Of a stretch of 64,000 nt of DNA, positions 9,801 through 17,700 are shown in pieces (positions within the stretch are counted from its first letter, which is position 1; every line of letters starts with the position of its first letter). The position numbers and the translations under genes are program-made. The notes under the pieces are model-generated. The model saw only the letters and a list, made by a program, of their open reading frames with translations, ran no database searches and was not told where the DNA came from. Origin of the DNA: Segatella hominis (lineage in GTDB: Bacteria; Bacteroidota; Bacteroidia; Bacteroidales; Bacteroidaceae); assembly GCF_019249725.2 (NCBI RefSeq), contig NZ_CP137559.1, positions 2,687,501-2,751,500 on the forward strand, in the 5' to 3' direction.

Positions 9801-10448
9801 GATTTCTGACGCATAGAGTGCCTCGTTCTGAAGATTCCCTCCATAACCAAACACTTTTACCTTATCAATATTAGAAAAACCAGCTTGTCGGATAACTTGG
9901 TCAGTAAGCCGATAAACACCACTCTCGCCTACTCTGATTTTCGCCCATCTGCCCGTAGCCAAAAGAGAATGAGCCGCATAATCCTTTTCTGTTTCAGAAG
10001 CACGGGTCAAAGTTCTTGCCTTCGCCATTGAACGACTGATAGGCTTGGCCTTGATGTCGAGCATGAAACTAACCAATATCTGATATTTGTTGTTGCGGAA
10101 TACCAACGGACAAAAATTGACGAGGAGCGTTGCCTCGTTGCGACAAAGCGAAACCTGAGTCTCTACAGAAACCTGCGATGGAAGTGCCGCCCCCGAGAGA
10201 CGATTGTAGTTGGCAATATCAGCAACGGTCATATCCACATATTCTGCATATTTGATCGTTGCTGTATAAATAGAATCCTGATAATGATTGGATAAAGGTT
10301 TGGAATACACAAATCTCGGCAACACGGAATCTACCCTGACCTCATCTGCGGTCAGGTTAAAGAACTGCTGCGCCTGCATAGGCAAGACAAGCATCAGCAA
10401 TAGAATTGCTATCAAATATCTCCAAACCTTTGTAACCATATTTTTCAA
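6861..10448 (-). CDS. porU: Type IX secretion sortase PorU (C25 gingipain-like peptidase)
   Basis: Cell-surface cysteine peptidase of family C25 that removes the C-terminal signal from T9SS cargo and links the new C terminus to lipopolysaccharide. The 1195-residue length fits the family. A signal peptide (to about residue 26) precedes an N-terminal beta-rich region. The caspase-like domain carries catalytic H694 (DYAGHAS) and C727 (TAACDVMPYDG). Two beta-sandwich domains follow, and the C-terminal 90 residues (ENPARNSTTFIITHD to TKKLIVLNH) form the protein's own sorting-signal-like domain. It sits 16 bp after the FAH-family gene and 40 bp before porV, so the three should be cotranscribed. Confidence 0.95.
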   Translation of the reverse strand: MKNMVTKVWRYLIAILLLMLVLPMQAQQFFNLTADEVRVDSVLPRFVYSKPLSNHYQDSIYTATIKYAEYVDMTVADIANYNRLSGAALPSQVSVETQVSLCRNEATLLVNFCPLVFRNNKYQILVSFMLDIKAKPISRSMAKARTLTRASETEKDYAAHSLLATGRWAKIRVGESGVYRLTDQVIRQAGFSNIDKVKVFGYGGNLQNEALYASEILANDDLKEVPQYVRDGKHYFYAKGPVSWSSNTATRRTRNPYSDYGYYFITQSDEAPQTVDSATFVNSFYPSSDFYHSLYEVDGYAWFSGGRNLYDSKALNQGASEQIVFTNTTGNAGGKLAVNISTGTSATADVALNGRTLGKVYAQVSSSEYDFGAEGSTIFTLKNLTIGGNDTITITNVSGGTMRLDYVAMVWNAPKALPEFSGKIPAAQFVYNITNQDHHADAQADMVIIIPTSQKLLKQAKRLKTYHETHNGLRVNLVPADELYNEFSSGTPDAGAYRRYLRMLQDRAEGNEADMPKYLLLFGDCVWDNRMLTSDCKRLNPDDYLLCFESENSLNKIYCYVSDSWMGILSEGAGGSPTTQQQDVAVGRFPVSTPEEAKIMVDKTINYMENANAGSWQNTLVFMADDGNDNLHMKDADEVANYIADKYPDFQIKKVMWDAYQRTTSSVGNSYPEVTRIIKEQQANGALIMDYAGHASAGQLSHEQVVKLMDFNNFKNTNLPLWVTAACDVMPYDGVEDNIGEAAVLNPNGGAVAFYGTTRTVYANRNKYMNRAFLYRVLSTKDGKPLTIGEAHRQAQNDLVKGNVIGYDVEGKPIKESDLTSNRLQYALLGDPAMPLNVPTLKVVVDSVNGISTSDASAKAMLKAGMVARIDGHIEGNEAFNGVVTATVRDSKELITCRQNDGTSDAFTFYDRTKTLYNGSDSVVGGKFSFQFAVPKDINYTDESGLVNLYAINNDRTIRAHGSSDAFNVGGSALAKNDSIGPSIYCYLNSPSFVDGGNVNPTPFFVAEVKDKDGINAAGSGIGHDLQLIIDGDANKTYNLNNNFTYDFGTYTSGSTYYSIPELAAGPHKLQFRAWDILNNSSTATLTFNVVRSLKPSFDTGVTENPARNSTTFIITHDRIASSLDIVIEVFDTSGRKLWQHTETGVSNSGPYTVKWDLSTGSGTLRTGIYLYRIKVASDGSGYESKTKKLIVLNH

Positions 10449-10464
10449 ATCACTTCTTACACAA

Positions 10465-11082
10465 TTACTTACACATAAAGTCGAGCACCTTCCTGTCCTC
10501 TAAATATCCCTCCAGATGGTCGTCTATCTGTACAGGTCCACAACCCGTAGGGCAACCCGTATAGAGCAAGTCACCAGTCTTCAGCGTGAAATACTGACTG
10601 ATATACGAGATAATTTCGTCCACCTTGTAGAGCATGTCACTGGAACAACCTTCCTGCACATTTTTTCCGTTCAAGTCGAGATGGAAATGAATAGCCTGTA
10701 TATCTCTAAATTTCTGTACATCTACCCATTCACCGATAACGGCAGAACCATCAAATCCTTTCGCTAACTCCCAAGGCTGTCCTGCCTCTCTCAGTTTCTT
10801 CTGCATTTCTCTGGCTGTGAAGTCAATACCCACAGTCACAGCATCATAATAGCGGTGAGCGAAACGCTGCGGAATCGTCTTTCCCAACTTGCAGATGCGC
10901 ACCACCAATTCAGTTTCATACTCGATGCGTCCCAGATGGTCTGGGATGAAGAAAGGCTTGCCATTATTGAGTAAGGCAGAGTCAGCCTTCGTGAAAATGA
11001 CAGGACGCTCTGGTTTAGATAACGTACCATGGAGCGATTTATTGTGTTCGGCATAGTTCATGCCTATGGCAAATATCTTCAT
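10465..11082 (-). CDS. Fumarylacetoacetate hydrolase family protein
   Basis: A 205-residue cytosolic enzyme of the FAH superfamily (acylpyruvate hydrolase, oxaloacetate decarboxylase and related activities). MKIFAIGMNYAEH is the usual N terminus. The metal site is visible as YETEL (E56 and E58) and D87 in GIDFTAR, and K109 lies in WELAKGFDGS. The C-terminal LKTGDLLYTGCPTGCGPVQIGD-like turn (here GPVQIDDH) matches the family. Which acylpyruvate or oxaloacetate is the substrate cannot be told. It is the first gene of the operon with porU, and I saw no strong promoter ahead of it. Confidence 0.9.
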   Translation of the reverse strand: MKIFAIGMNYAEHNKSLHGTLSKPERPVIFTKADSALLNNGKPFFIPDHLGRIEYETELVVRICKLGKTIPQRFAHRYYDAVTVGIDFTAREMQKKLREAGQPWELAKGFDGSAVIGEWVDVQKFRDIQAIHFHLDLNGKNVQEGCSSDMLYKVDEIISYISQYFTLKTGDLLYTGCPTGCGPVQIDDHLEGYLEDRKVLDFMCK

Positions 11083-11219
11083 AATATCAATATTTTAAGA
11101 AAGAATAACCCCAAAAAGTAAAATTTTGAGGAAATTCCGAGAAATTCCTTGAATGAAATTCTGAGAAAACCTGCTATAAGATTCCGAGAAATTCAGCTAT
11201 GAGATTCTCTCAAAAATTC

Positions 11220-11273
11220 CGATAAAAAGAAAGGGAGTTAGAAGTAAAGCTGAGCTTTATCTCCATAACTCCC
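11220..11273 (-). terminator. Terminator of the rplM-rpsI-rpsB-tsf operon
   Basis: Long stem with arms GGGAGTTATGGAGATAAAGC-like (11273-11252) and its complement (11250-11233), with one bulge. It is followed on the minus strand by CTTTCTTTTTATC. It lies about 85 bp after the tsf stop codon. Confidence 0.75.
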
Positions 11274-11358
11274 GGATATTCTAATTTAACTATAAGTCAA
11301 ATTATAGTTGTTGTTGTTGAGTCATCTTGTGATGATCCCATCCAGCTAAAAGCGTGGA

Positions 11359-12354
11359 TTACTCAGCAACGAGTGTGAAACGCTTGTAAGCAGTGATCTT
11401 GAGATCCTTGCTCTGAGAAGCGAGGTACTGAGCAACAGTCTGCTTGTCGCCATCACCGAACTGGAACTCCTGGTCAACGAGGCAGTTCTCCTTGAAGAAC
11501 TTAGCCAAACGACCATTAGCGATGTTCTGGATCATAGTTGGGTTCAAAGAAGCAGCCTTCTCCTCACCTACAGTCTTCTTGATGTTGCGAGCCTCTTCAG
11601 CCTGCTCAGGTGTCAACCAACCCTTCTTAGTGTTGCTCTCGATGTGATCCTCAGAGTCAACGTGAGCTGGGTTGATGCCAGCCTTCTTCAAAGCTGCGTT
11701 AACAGCCTTCTCTACGAGCTCTTCCTTAGTCTTAGCTACAGCTACCTCAAGCTCAGTCTTCTTAGTCTCCTCAGAAACAGAAGACTCGTCGAGAGCTACA
11801 GGGCGCATAGCAGCTACCTGCATAGCTACCTTGTGACCAGCCTCCTCGTTGTTCTCGTTGAGCTGAACCATAGTACACAAAGTGTGCTTGTTCATGTGGT
11901 CGTAAACCTCGATGTTATCACCTTCGAGTACATTGTAGCCATCGAGCTCCATCTTCTCGCCAGTGATACCAGAGCGATGAGTAACAGCAGCCTGAACATC
12001 AGACTCGCCGAGAGCCAAAGCCTTTACCTCATCGAGAGTGTGGCACTTAGCAGCGATAGCAGCGTCGAGGATATCAGATGTCAACTTGATGAAGTCAGCA
12101 CCATTAGCAACGAAGTCAGTCTCACACTTGAGAGCGATGATAGCAGCGAAATCGTTAACCTTCTTAACGAGAACACAACCATTAGAAGTCTCACGGTCAG
12201 AACGCTTAGCAGCGATAGCGAGACCACGCTCACGGAGCAACTCCTTTGCCTTATCGAAATCACCTTCAGCCTCTGTAAGTGCCTTCTTAACGTCTGCAAG
12301 ACCAGCACCAGTCATAGCGCGAAGTTTCTTGATATCTTCAATTGAAACAGCCAT
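11359..12354 (-). CDS. tsf: Translation elongation factor Ts
   Basis: Guanine-nucleotide exchange factor that recycles EF-Tu from the GDP to the GTP form. MAVSIEDIKKLRAMTGAGLADVKKAL is the UBA-like N-terminal domain and contains the family signature. NDFAAIIALKCETDFVA is the second signature, the core that contacts EF-Tu. At 331 residues it is longer than the E. coli protein (283), with an expanded second dimerisation region (about 180-300, ESNTKKGWLTPEQAEEARN). It is the last gene of the ribosomal operon, 107 bp after rpsB. That gap contains an imperfect hairpin (GCCATTGATTC with GATTCGATGGC, about 12413-12445) which could act as an attenuator or processing site. Confidence 0.98.
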   Translation of the reverse strand: MAVSIEDIKKLRAMTGAGLADVKKALTEAEGDFDKAKELLRERGLAIAAKRSDRETSNGCVLVKKVNDFAAIIALKCETDFVANGADFIKLTSDILDAAIAAKCHTLDEVKALALGESDVQAAVTHRSGITGEKMELDGYNVLEGDNIEVYDHMNKHTLCTMVQLNENNEEAGHKVAMQVAAMRPVALDESSVSEETKKTELEVAVAKTKEELVEKAVNAALKKAGINPAHVDSEDHIESNTKKGWLTPEQAEEARNIKKTVGEEKAASLNPTMIQNIANGRLAKFFKENCLVDQEFQFGDGDKQTVAQYLASQSKDLKITAYKRFTLVAE

Positions 12355-12461
12355 AATATTTTTTTATATTAAAAAGTTAATAAAAATCTTGCTTTAAAAG
12401 CTACTAAAGCCATCGAATCATAAACAGAATCAATGGCTCCAGTATATATTCTTCTACCTAA

Positions 12462-13238
12462 TTACTCAGCAGCAGCCTCTTCCTTGCGTGCAGCCTTCTT
12501 CTTAGGCTGATCTTTCTGCTCAGCAGCAGCCTTATCGTCAGCCTTCTCAGCCTTACGCTCCTCAAGACCCTCAGCGATAGCACCGCAAACTGCAGAGAGG
12601 ATTACCTCTACAGAATCCTTAGCATCGTCGTTAGCTGGGATAATGTAATCGATATTCTTAGGATCAGAGTTTGTATCTACGATACCGAATACAGGAATAC
12701 CGAGACGGTTAGCCTCCTTCACTGCGATGTGCTCCTTCATTACGTCGATAACGAAGAGTGCGCTTGGAAGGCGAGTCAAGTCAGCGATAGAACCGAGGTT
12801 CTTCTCCAACTTAGCACGCTGGCGGCTTACCTGAAGCAACTCACGCTTTGAGAGGTTAGAGAATGTACCATCGTTCATCAACTTGTCGATGTTTGCCATT
12901 TTCTTCACAGCCTTACGAATTGTAGGGAAGTTAGTGAGCATACCACCTGGCCAACGCTCAATAACGTAAGGCATGTTAACTGAAGCAGCCTTCTCGGCTA
13001 CTACATCCTTAGCTTGTTTTTTAGTAGCGACAAACAAAATCTTCTTGCCTGACTTGGCAATAGCCTTGAGAGCCTCTGCAGCATCGTCGATCTTAGCTAC
13101 AGTCTTGTTGAGGTCGATAATATGAATACCGTTACGCTCCATGAAGATGTAAGGAGCCATTGCTGGATTCCACTTGCGACGGAGGTGTCCGAAGTGGCAA
13201 CCTGCCTGAAGTAACTGGTCAAAATTTGTTCTTGACAT
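12462..13238 (-). CDS. rpsB: 30S ribosomal protein S2
   Basis: Small-subunit ribosomal protein S2. The sequence MSRTNFDQLLQAGCHFGHLRRKWNPAMAPYIFMERNGIHIIDL is the standard N terminus. PSALFVIDVMKEHIAVKEANRLGIPVFGIVDTNSDP is the second signature. The 258 residues end in a Lys/Glu/Ala-rich tail (about 225-258) that is not part of the folded domain and is probably disordered. It precedes tsf as in most bacteria. A 155-bp gap separates it from rpsI; this A/T-rich stretch may hold a separate leader or promoter, but I saw no clear consensus match. Confidence 0.98.
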   Translation of the reverse strand: MSRTNFDQLLQAGCHFGHLRRKWNPAMAPYIFMERNGIHIIDLNKTVAKIDDAAEALKAIAKSGKKILFVATKKQAKDVVAEKAASVNMPYVIERWPGGMLTNFPTIRKAVKKMANIDKLMNDGTFSNLSKRELLQVSRQRAKLEKNLGSIADLTRLPSALFVIDVMKEHIAVKEANRLGIPVFGIVDTNSDPKNIDYIIPANDDAKDSVEVILSAVCGAIAEGLEERKAEKADDKAAAEQKDQPKKKAARKEEAAAE

Positions 13239-13393
13239 TGTCTTTTCTTGTTTAATTGTTGTTTACTTTCTTTTTGAATTCTAATCTAGAATCAGTCGAT
13301 GAGTAGTCCCCGATTAATGGAATCTCACCGATTTAGATACTAAACTTAGTTCAGCTATATATAACCAATATATATAATAATGTATAGTATTGA

Positions 13394-13780
13394 TTAACGC
13401 TTGCTGAACTGGAAGCGACGACGAGCCTTTGGCTGACCTGGCTTCTTACGCTCTACAGCACGTGAATCACGTGTCATGAAGCCTGCATCCTTCAAAGCCT
13501 TCTTATCCTCTGCGTCGATCTTAACGAGAGCGCGAGCGATAGCGAGGCGGAGTGCCTGACTCTGACCGGTGAAACCACCACCGTCGAGGTTTGCCTTAAT
13601 ATCATACTTACCCTCAGCCTCGAGCAACTGCAATGGCTGCTTTACTACATAGCGAAGGATTGCTGATGGGAAATATGTCTCAATATCTTTCTTGTTGATT
13701 GTGATCTTACCGGTACCCTCTGTGAGGTAAACACGAGCTACAGCGCTCTTGCGGCGACCAATTGCATTAATTACTTCCAT
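13394..13780 (-). CDS. rpsI: 30S ribosomal protein S9
   Basis: Small-subunit protein whose C-terminal tail reaches the P-site tRNA. The 128-residue sequence begins MEVINAIGRRKSAVARVYL, carries GGGFTGQSQALRLAIARALV, and ends RKKPGQPKARRRFQFSKR, the conserved basic tail with its final KR. It lies 10 bp after rplM, the usual L13-S9 pairing, and is clearly cotranscribed. Confidence 0.99.
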   Translation of the reverse strand: MEVINAIGRRKSAVARVYLTEGTGKITINKKDIETYFPSAILRYVVKQPLQLLEAEGKYDIKANLDGGGFTGQSQALRLAIARALVKIDAEDKKALKDAGFMTRDSRAVERKKPGQPKARRRFQFSKR

Positions 13781-13790
13781 TCTACCTTAA

Positions 13791-14252
13791 TTATTTATAC
13801 TGGTTAATATCAATTGCCTTTGGCTGCTGAGCCTCATGCTTGTGCTCTGTGCCATCGTAAATGAAGAGGTTGTCCATCAAAGAACGGCCGAGAGGACCCT
13901 TTGGCAACATACCCTTGATAGCGTGACGAAGGATCTTATCCATACCGTCTGGACGCTTGCGCAACTCAGCTGGAGTGTTGAAGCGCTGACCACCAGGATA
14001 ACCAGTGTAACGTGTGTAAATCTTATCAGTCTCTTTCTTACCAGAGAATACAGCCTTTGCTGCATTGATAATGATTACGTTGTCACCACAATCTACGTGT
14101 GGAGTGAAAGTTGGCTTGTACTTACCGCGGAGCAACTTTGCTACCTTTGAGCAAAGACGACCAACTACCTGGTCTGTTGCGTCGATTACAACCCACTCTT
14201 TCTTAGCTGTCTCCTTGTTTACGGAGATAGTCTTGAAACTTAATGTGTCCAT
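13791..14252 (-). CDS. rplM: 50S ribosomal protein L13
   Basis: Large-subunit assembly protein. MDTLSFKTISVNKETAKKEWVVIDATDQVVGRLCSKVAKLLRGK is the family start, and the signature GMLPKGPLGRSLMDNLFIYDGTEH is near the C terminus. The length of 153 residues is normal. It is the first gene of rplM-rpsI-rpsB-tsf and follows a leader of about 150 nt with possible structure, in which an autoregulatory ribosomal-protein site could lie. Confidence 0.99.
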   Translation of the reverse strand: MDTLSFKTISVNKETAKKEWVVIDATDQVVGRLCSKVAKLLRGKYKPTFTPHVDCGDNVIIINAAKAVFSGKKETDKIYTRYTGYPGGQRFNTPAELRKRPDGMDKILRHAIKGMLPKGPLGRSLMDNLFIYDGTEHKHEAQQPKAIDINQYK

Positions 14253-14414
14253 TTTAAAATTTAAATTACTACTAAAAAACGTTTTTAATCTTTTTACTCA
14301 CTATTTCGGACAGGTGATTCTCTAACCGCAAATCCCGGCCACAGGACATTGCTATTAACACACCAATCCAGGGGACTCTAAGTGTATCCCCGAAATAATC
14401 GGACTGCAAAATTA
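14253..14414 (-). promoter_or_regulatory. Promoter and structured leader of the L13-S9-S2-Ts operon
   Basis: Minus-strand TAATTTTG (14414-14407) is a perfect -7 element; the -33 match is weak. The predicted leader contains TATTTCGG near its 5' end (14397-14390) and CCGAAATA near its 3' end (14309-14302), an 8-bp long-range closing stem around 80 nt. An inner GGGGA/TCCCC hairpin (14391-14371) shares two bases with the closing stem, so the two helices could compete. This layout fits a ribosomal-protein autoregulatory leader, but no known leader family was recognised. Confidence 0.45.
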
Positions 14415-14484
14415 CACATTTTTATTTAATTATGTGTAAGTTACGAGTTTTTAATCAAAACTTTTATAAATATTTAACTTAATT

Positions 14485-14658
14485 CGAACTATAAGACCGT
14501 TCGCGAATTCAACAAGCAAGCGCTACCCACGAAACGAGGTGGCTCGCTTCATCATCGAGGATTTTGAGAAGGCTGCCGGCATGAGTACTCTTACTCAGAA
14601 TCCAGACTGGCCAGTTGATGCTGATGGCCCGGCAGATTATAAATACGATTGTGAATAG
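14485..14658 (+). pseudogene. C-terminal remnant of an unidentified protein gene
   Basis: The plus strand reads protein-like sequence without a usable start. One frame gives YKTVREFNKQALPTK, and after an apparent frameshift another gives EVARFIIEDFEKAAGMSTLTQ then a run to YKYDCE and a TAG stop at 14658. The composition is typical of a folded soluble protein, and a terminator at 14680-14714 follows directly. I do not recognise the family. No codons upstream of 14470 continue the frame, so the 5' part has been lost. A short intact peptide gene is less likely because there is no ATG near the beginning. Confidence 0.35.
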
Positions 14659-14679
14659 TATTTGGTTAAAACAAAGAAA

Positions 14680-14714
14680 GGGTGCATCGCAATTGCAATG
14701 CACCCTCTTTTTTT
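14680..14714. terminator. Bidirectional terminator
   Basis: GGGTGCAT (14680-14687) pairs with ATGCACCC (14698-14705), with GCAATTGC between. Nine T follow on the plus strand (CTTTTTTTTT-like, 14706-14714) and CTTTCTTTG on the minus strand. It can end both the plus-strand gene remnant and the large adhesin gene. Confidence 0.8.
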
Positions 14715-14729
14715 GTTTATAATCGAATC

Positions 14730-17700
14730 TTATCGATGAGATACACGAACCTTCACGGTATCATGACCTACCTTCACGATGTATGTGCCGGCTGGCAATA
14801 ATGACAATGAAATGTTCTGAACATAATCGTCGGTTACAACACTATTTACTACCAACTTACCATCAGCAGCATAAACAGCTACCTTGTCGCCTGCATGAGC
14901 ACCCACGATACGCAATGTGCTGCCAGCAATAGTAATCTTCAACTTATCGGCTGTTACACCATCGATGCCAGTAACAACAAGAGTCACCTTGTTAGAATAC
15001 TGCTCACCCGTAACAGAATAAGCGGCTGCTACCTGATACTCAAGATAATTGCCAACAACAGAAGAATTATCTGTGTATGAATTACCAGAGATGAAGTCGT
15101 TGTTCAACTTGTCACCATTCAGATAAACATTGTAACCCAGGAAGGCATTCTTCTGAGAAGTTGCGCCCTGTGCCACATGAGCCACCTTCAATGGTGCAGC
15201 TGATACATTTGCCTTTGGCTTGAATGTGAGAACCTCAGCACCCTGCTTTCTTGCCTTCATTGAGCTGGCAGGAGAGTATGGACTCAAACCAACAGAAATG
15301 TTCCAGTTGGCATCGATATCAGCACCTGAATCCTCCATCGTACTCCATGAGATACCATCAGAAGAATAAAGGTCACCACGACCACTGCGAGCAGGGCCCT
15401 TATCGTAACCCAGAGGCACTGTAATCTGGTTGTGCTCTACATATACTGCCACACGGAGACTCTTGGTAGGGTCGATTGGGAGTGGCTCGTCAAGATGAAT
15501 GGTATTGAAGGCATACTCCTTCAGGCTTGGAACAAACTGCTGGCGAACCAACGTATTGTTCTGATAAACCAATACATAGAGAGCATCTGGAACCTGATTG
15601 ATGTAAACCTCTACATCGCTCAATGCCAGATGACCGTAATCCTTCAAGTCCTCTGCAAACCAGTTGACACCTGCGAAGAAGGCACCACCGTTAGGCTGAC
15701 CGGCTGCATCGTAGCAGTTGCCATCGTGCCAACGCAAGTAGATAGGCTCACCCAGGGCAGGAGTCTGCCAGGTCAGGTTTCTGGTACCACCATTGTTCTC
15801 TACACGCAGAGAGGTTGGAGCCAGACTACCATTGTCATAATAGAGATCGAGGCTTACTGCATCACTCAACTCACTCTCTGCAGAGTTCTTGGTAACCAGT
15901 TTCACCTGATAATCATAATGACCAATCAAAAGGTTGTGATCTACGTAAGAGATGCCCTGTACCGGAGAAGCGGTAATCTTCTCGCCGTTGCGATAGATGT
16001 CGAATCCGTAGCAGTCGGTCTGAGGTGCCTCCTTGTAGAAGCTTACACCGTCGATATACTGGTCTGGATTACCCGCAGCCTTGGCCAAGCCGATGTACTC
16101 TGTACCCTCAGGCAACTCACACATCACATCCTGCCACTGCTCTGTGGTTGTCACAGTCTGCAGACGGATGAAGTTGTCACGGTGAGTACCACCTACAGAA
16201 TAATAGATATCGAATGTACCATTACCCTTATGGTCATCAGCATTTCTTGCTGCAAGACGAACATACTTCATGCCCTCTGCCTTCACAACACCGAATGCCT
16301 CAGCCTTCTGAGCTGCAACAATCGACTTGCTGCCATCGAATGAGTAGTCAGAACTTACCATCCAGTTAGACTTGTAGCTCTCGCCCTCTGCACCGAATAC
16401 CTCTGTATCATTGACAGAAGACTCGAATGAGTTGACTGAAGCAGCAGTCTTGTACATATCAGGATCCTTGAACGAGAGGAGCACGTTGTAGCCATAGGTT
16501 GACTGCACTGCCTGTACATTCTCAGGAACCTTAGCATCACCAGAAGCCACGATAGTAGCTGTGGCAACAGCCGACTTAGCCGAAGTAGTACCATCAATAT
16601 AAACGGTCTCTACGCTGTAGTCGTAATTGCCCTCCTGACTCATGGTCTCCTGATAGAAACGACGAGTGAGCGGTTCGCCATTCAACTTTTCGCCATTGCG
16701 ATATACATTGTAACCAGCCACCGTCTTCAAGCCGCCCATATCCAGAACGACGAACTTGGTAGCAGCACCCTGACGCTGCAGAGCGAGCAACATGTAAGTG
16801 ATGCCCTCAGGAGATACGAACGAAGACATACCACCTGCCTTGTAAGAAGAGATGTTGTCAATCTCAAGATACTTGCCCATATCGAGCGAGCCTACACGCT
16901 CACCGCTTGCCATATCATAGATGCCGATGGTATAGGCATTCGCCTCATTGCCCTGCTCGAAAGCATAGAGCTTGCCATCGTAGTAAGCTGTGCCGGAAGC
17001 ACCCTTCAGGACAGGACCTGTAGCCAACTTGCTACCATCCTTAGCCATGTAGATGCTGGTCTCCCAGTCACCGACCTCGAAGCCGCCCTTGCCGCCATCC
17101 AGTGTTGGGATGTAAGCCAAGTGGCGTGAGTACTCAGAGATATCGATGCTCTTCATCAACTTCATGGTAACAGGATTGATGACGTGCATCTTGGTGCTGT
17201 AGTCGCCTGCATAGAGATACTGACCATCGTAAGCCAGGTTACGGATACCGTCGATATCGCTTACCACGCAGCTCTTCACCTTCTTGCCATCCATAGAGAA
17301 CACATCGATTCTACCATCCTCGTTATAGATAGAGGTATAGATGTACTTGCCGTCGGTAGCCACAGCCATAGAAGACTTCGCACCGTCGAATTCTCTTACG
17401 AACTCAGGCATAGCTGCATCGGTTGTTACAGGACGCTTAGCTACATCTGCAGGGATTGACATCTCAGAAACGGTAGGAGCATCCCAACGGAGTGAGATGT
17501 CGCGGTTGCGGGTTACAGTGGCATCCAGGTGATGAGGAGCCGTCTGGTTCTCGATGGCATAAGCCTCAACAGAAGTCTTGCCGCCAAACTCAGACTCACC
17601 GCCATCAGCATATACAGATGTTACCTGATAGCTGTAGGTACCTGCGTTAGAGAGAACGTCATCGAATGACTGACCAGCCACAGGAATGCTGTTCACCTTC

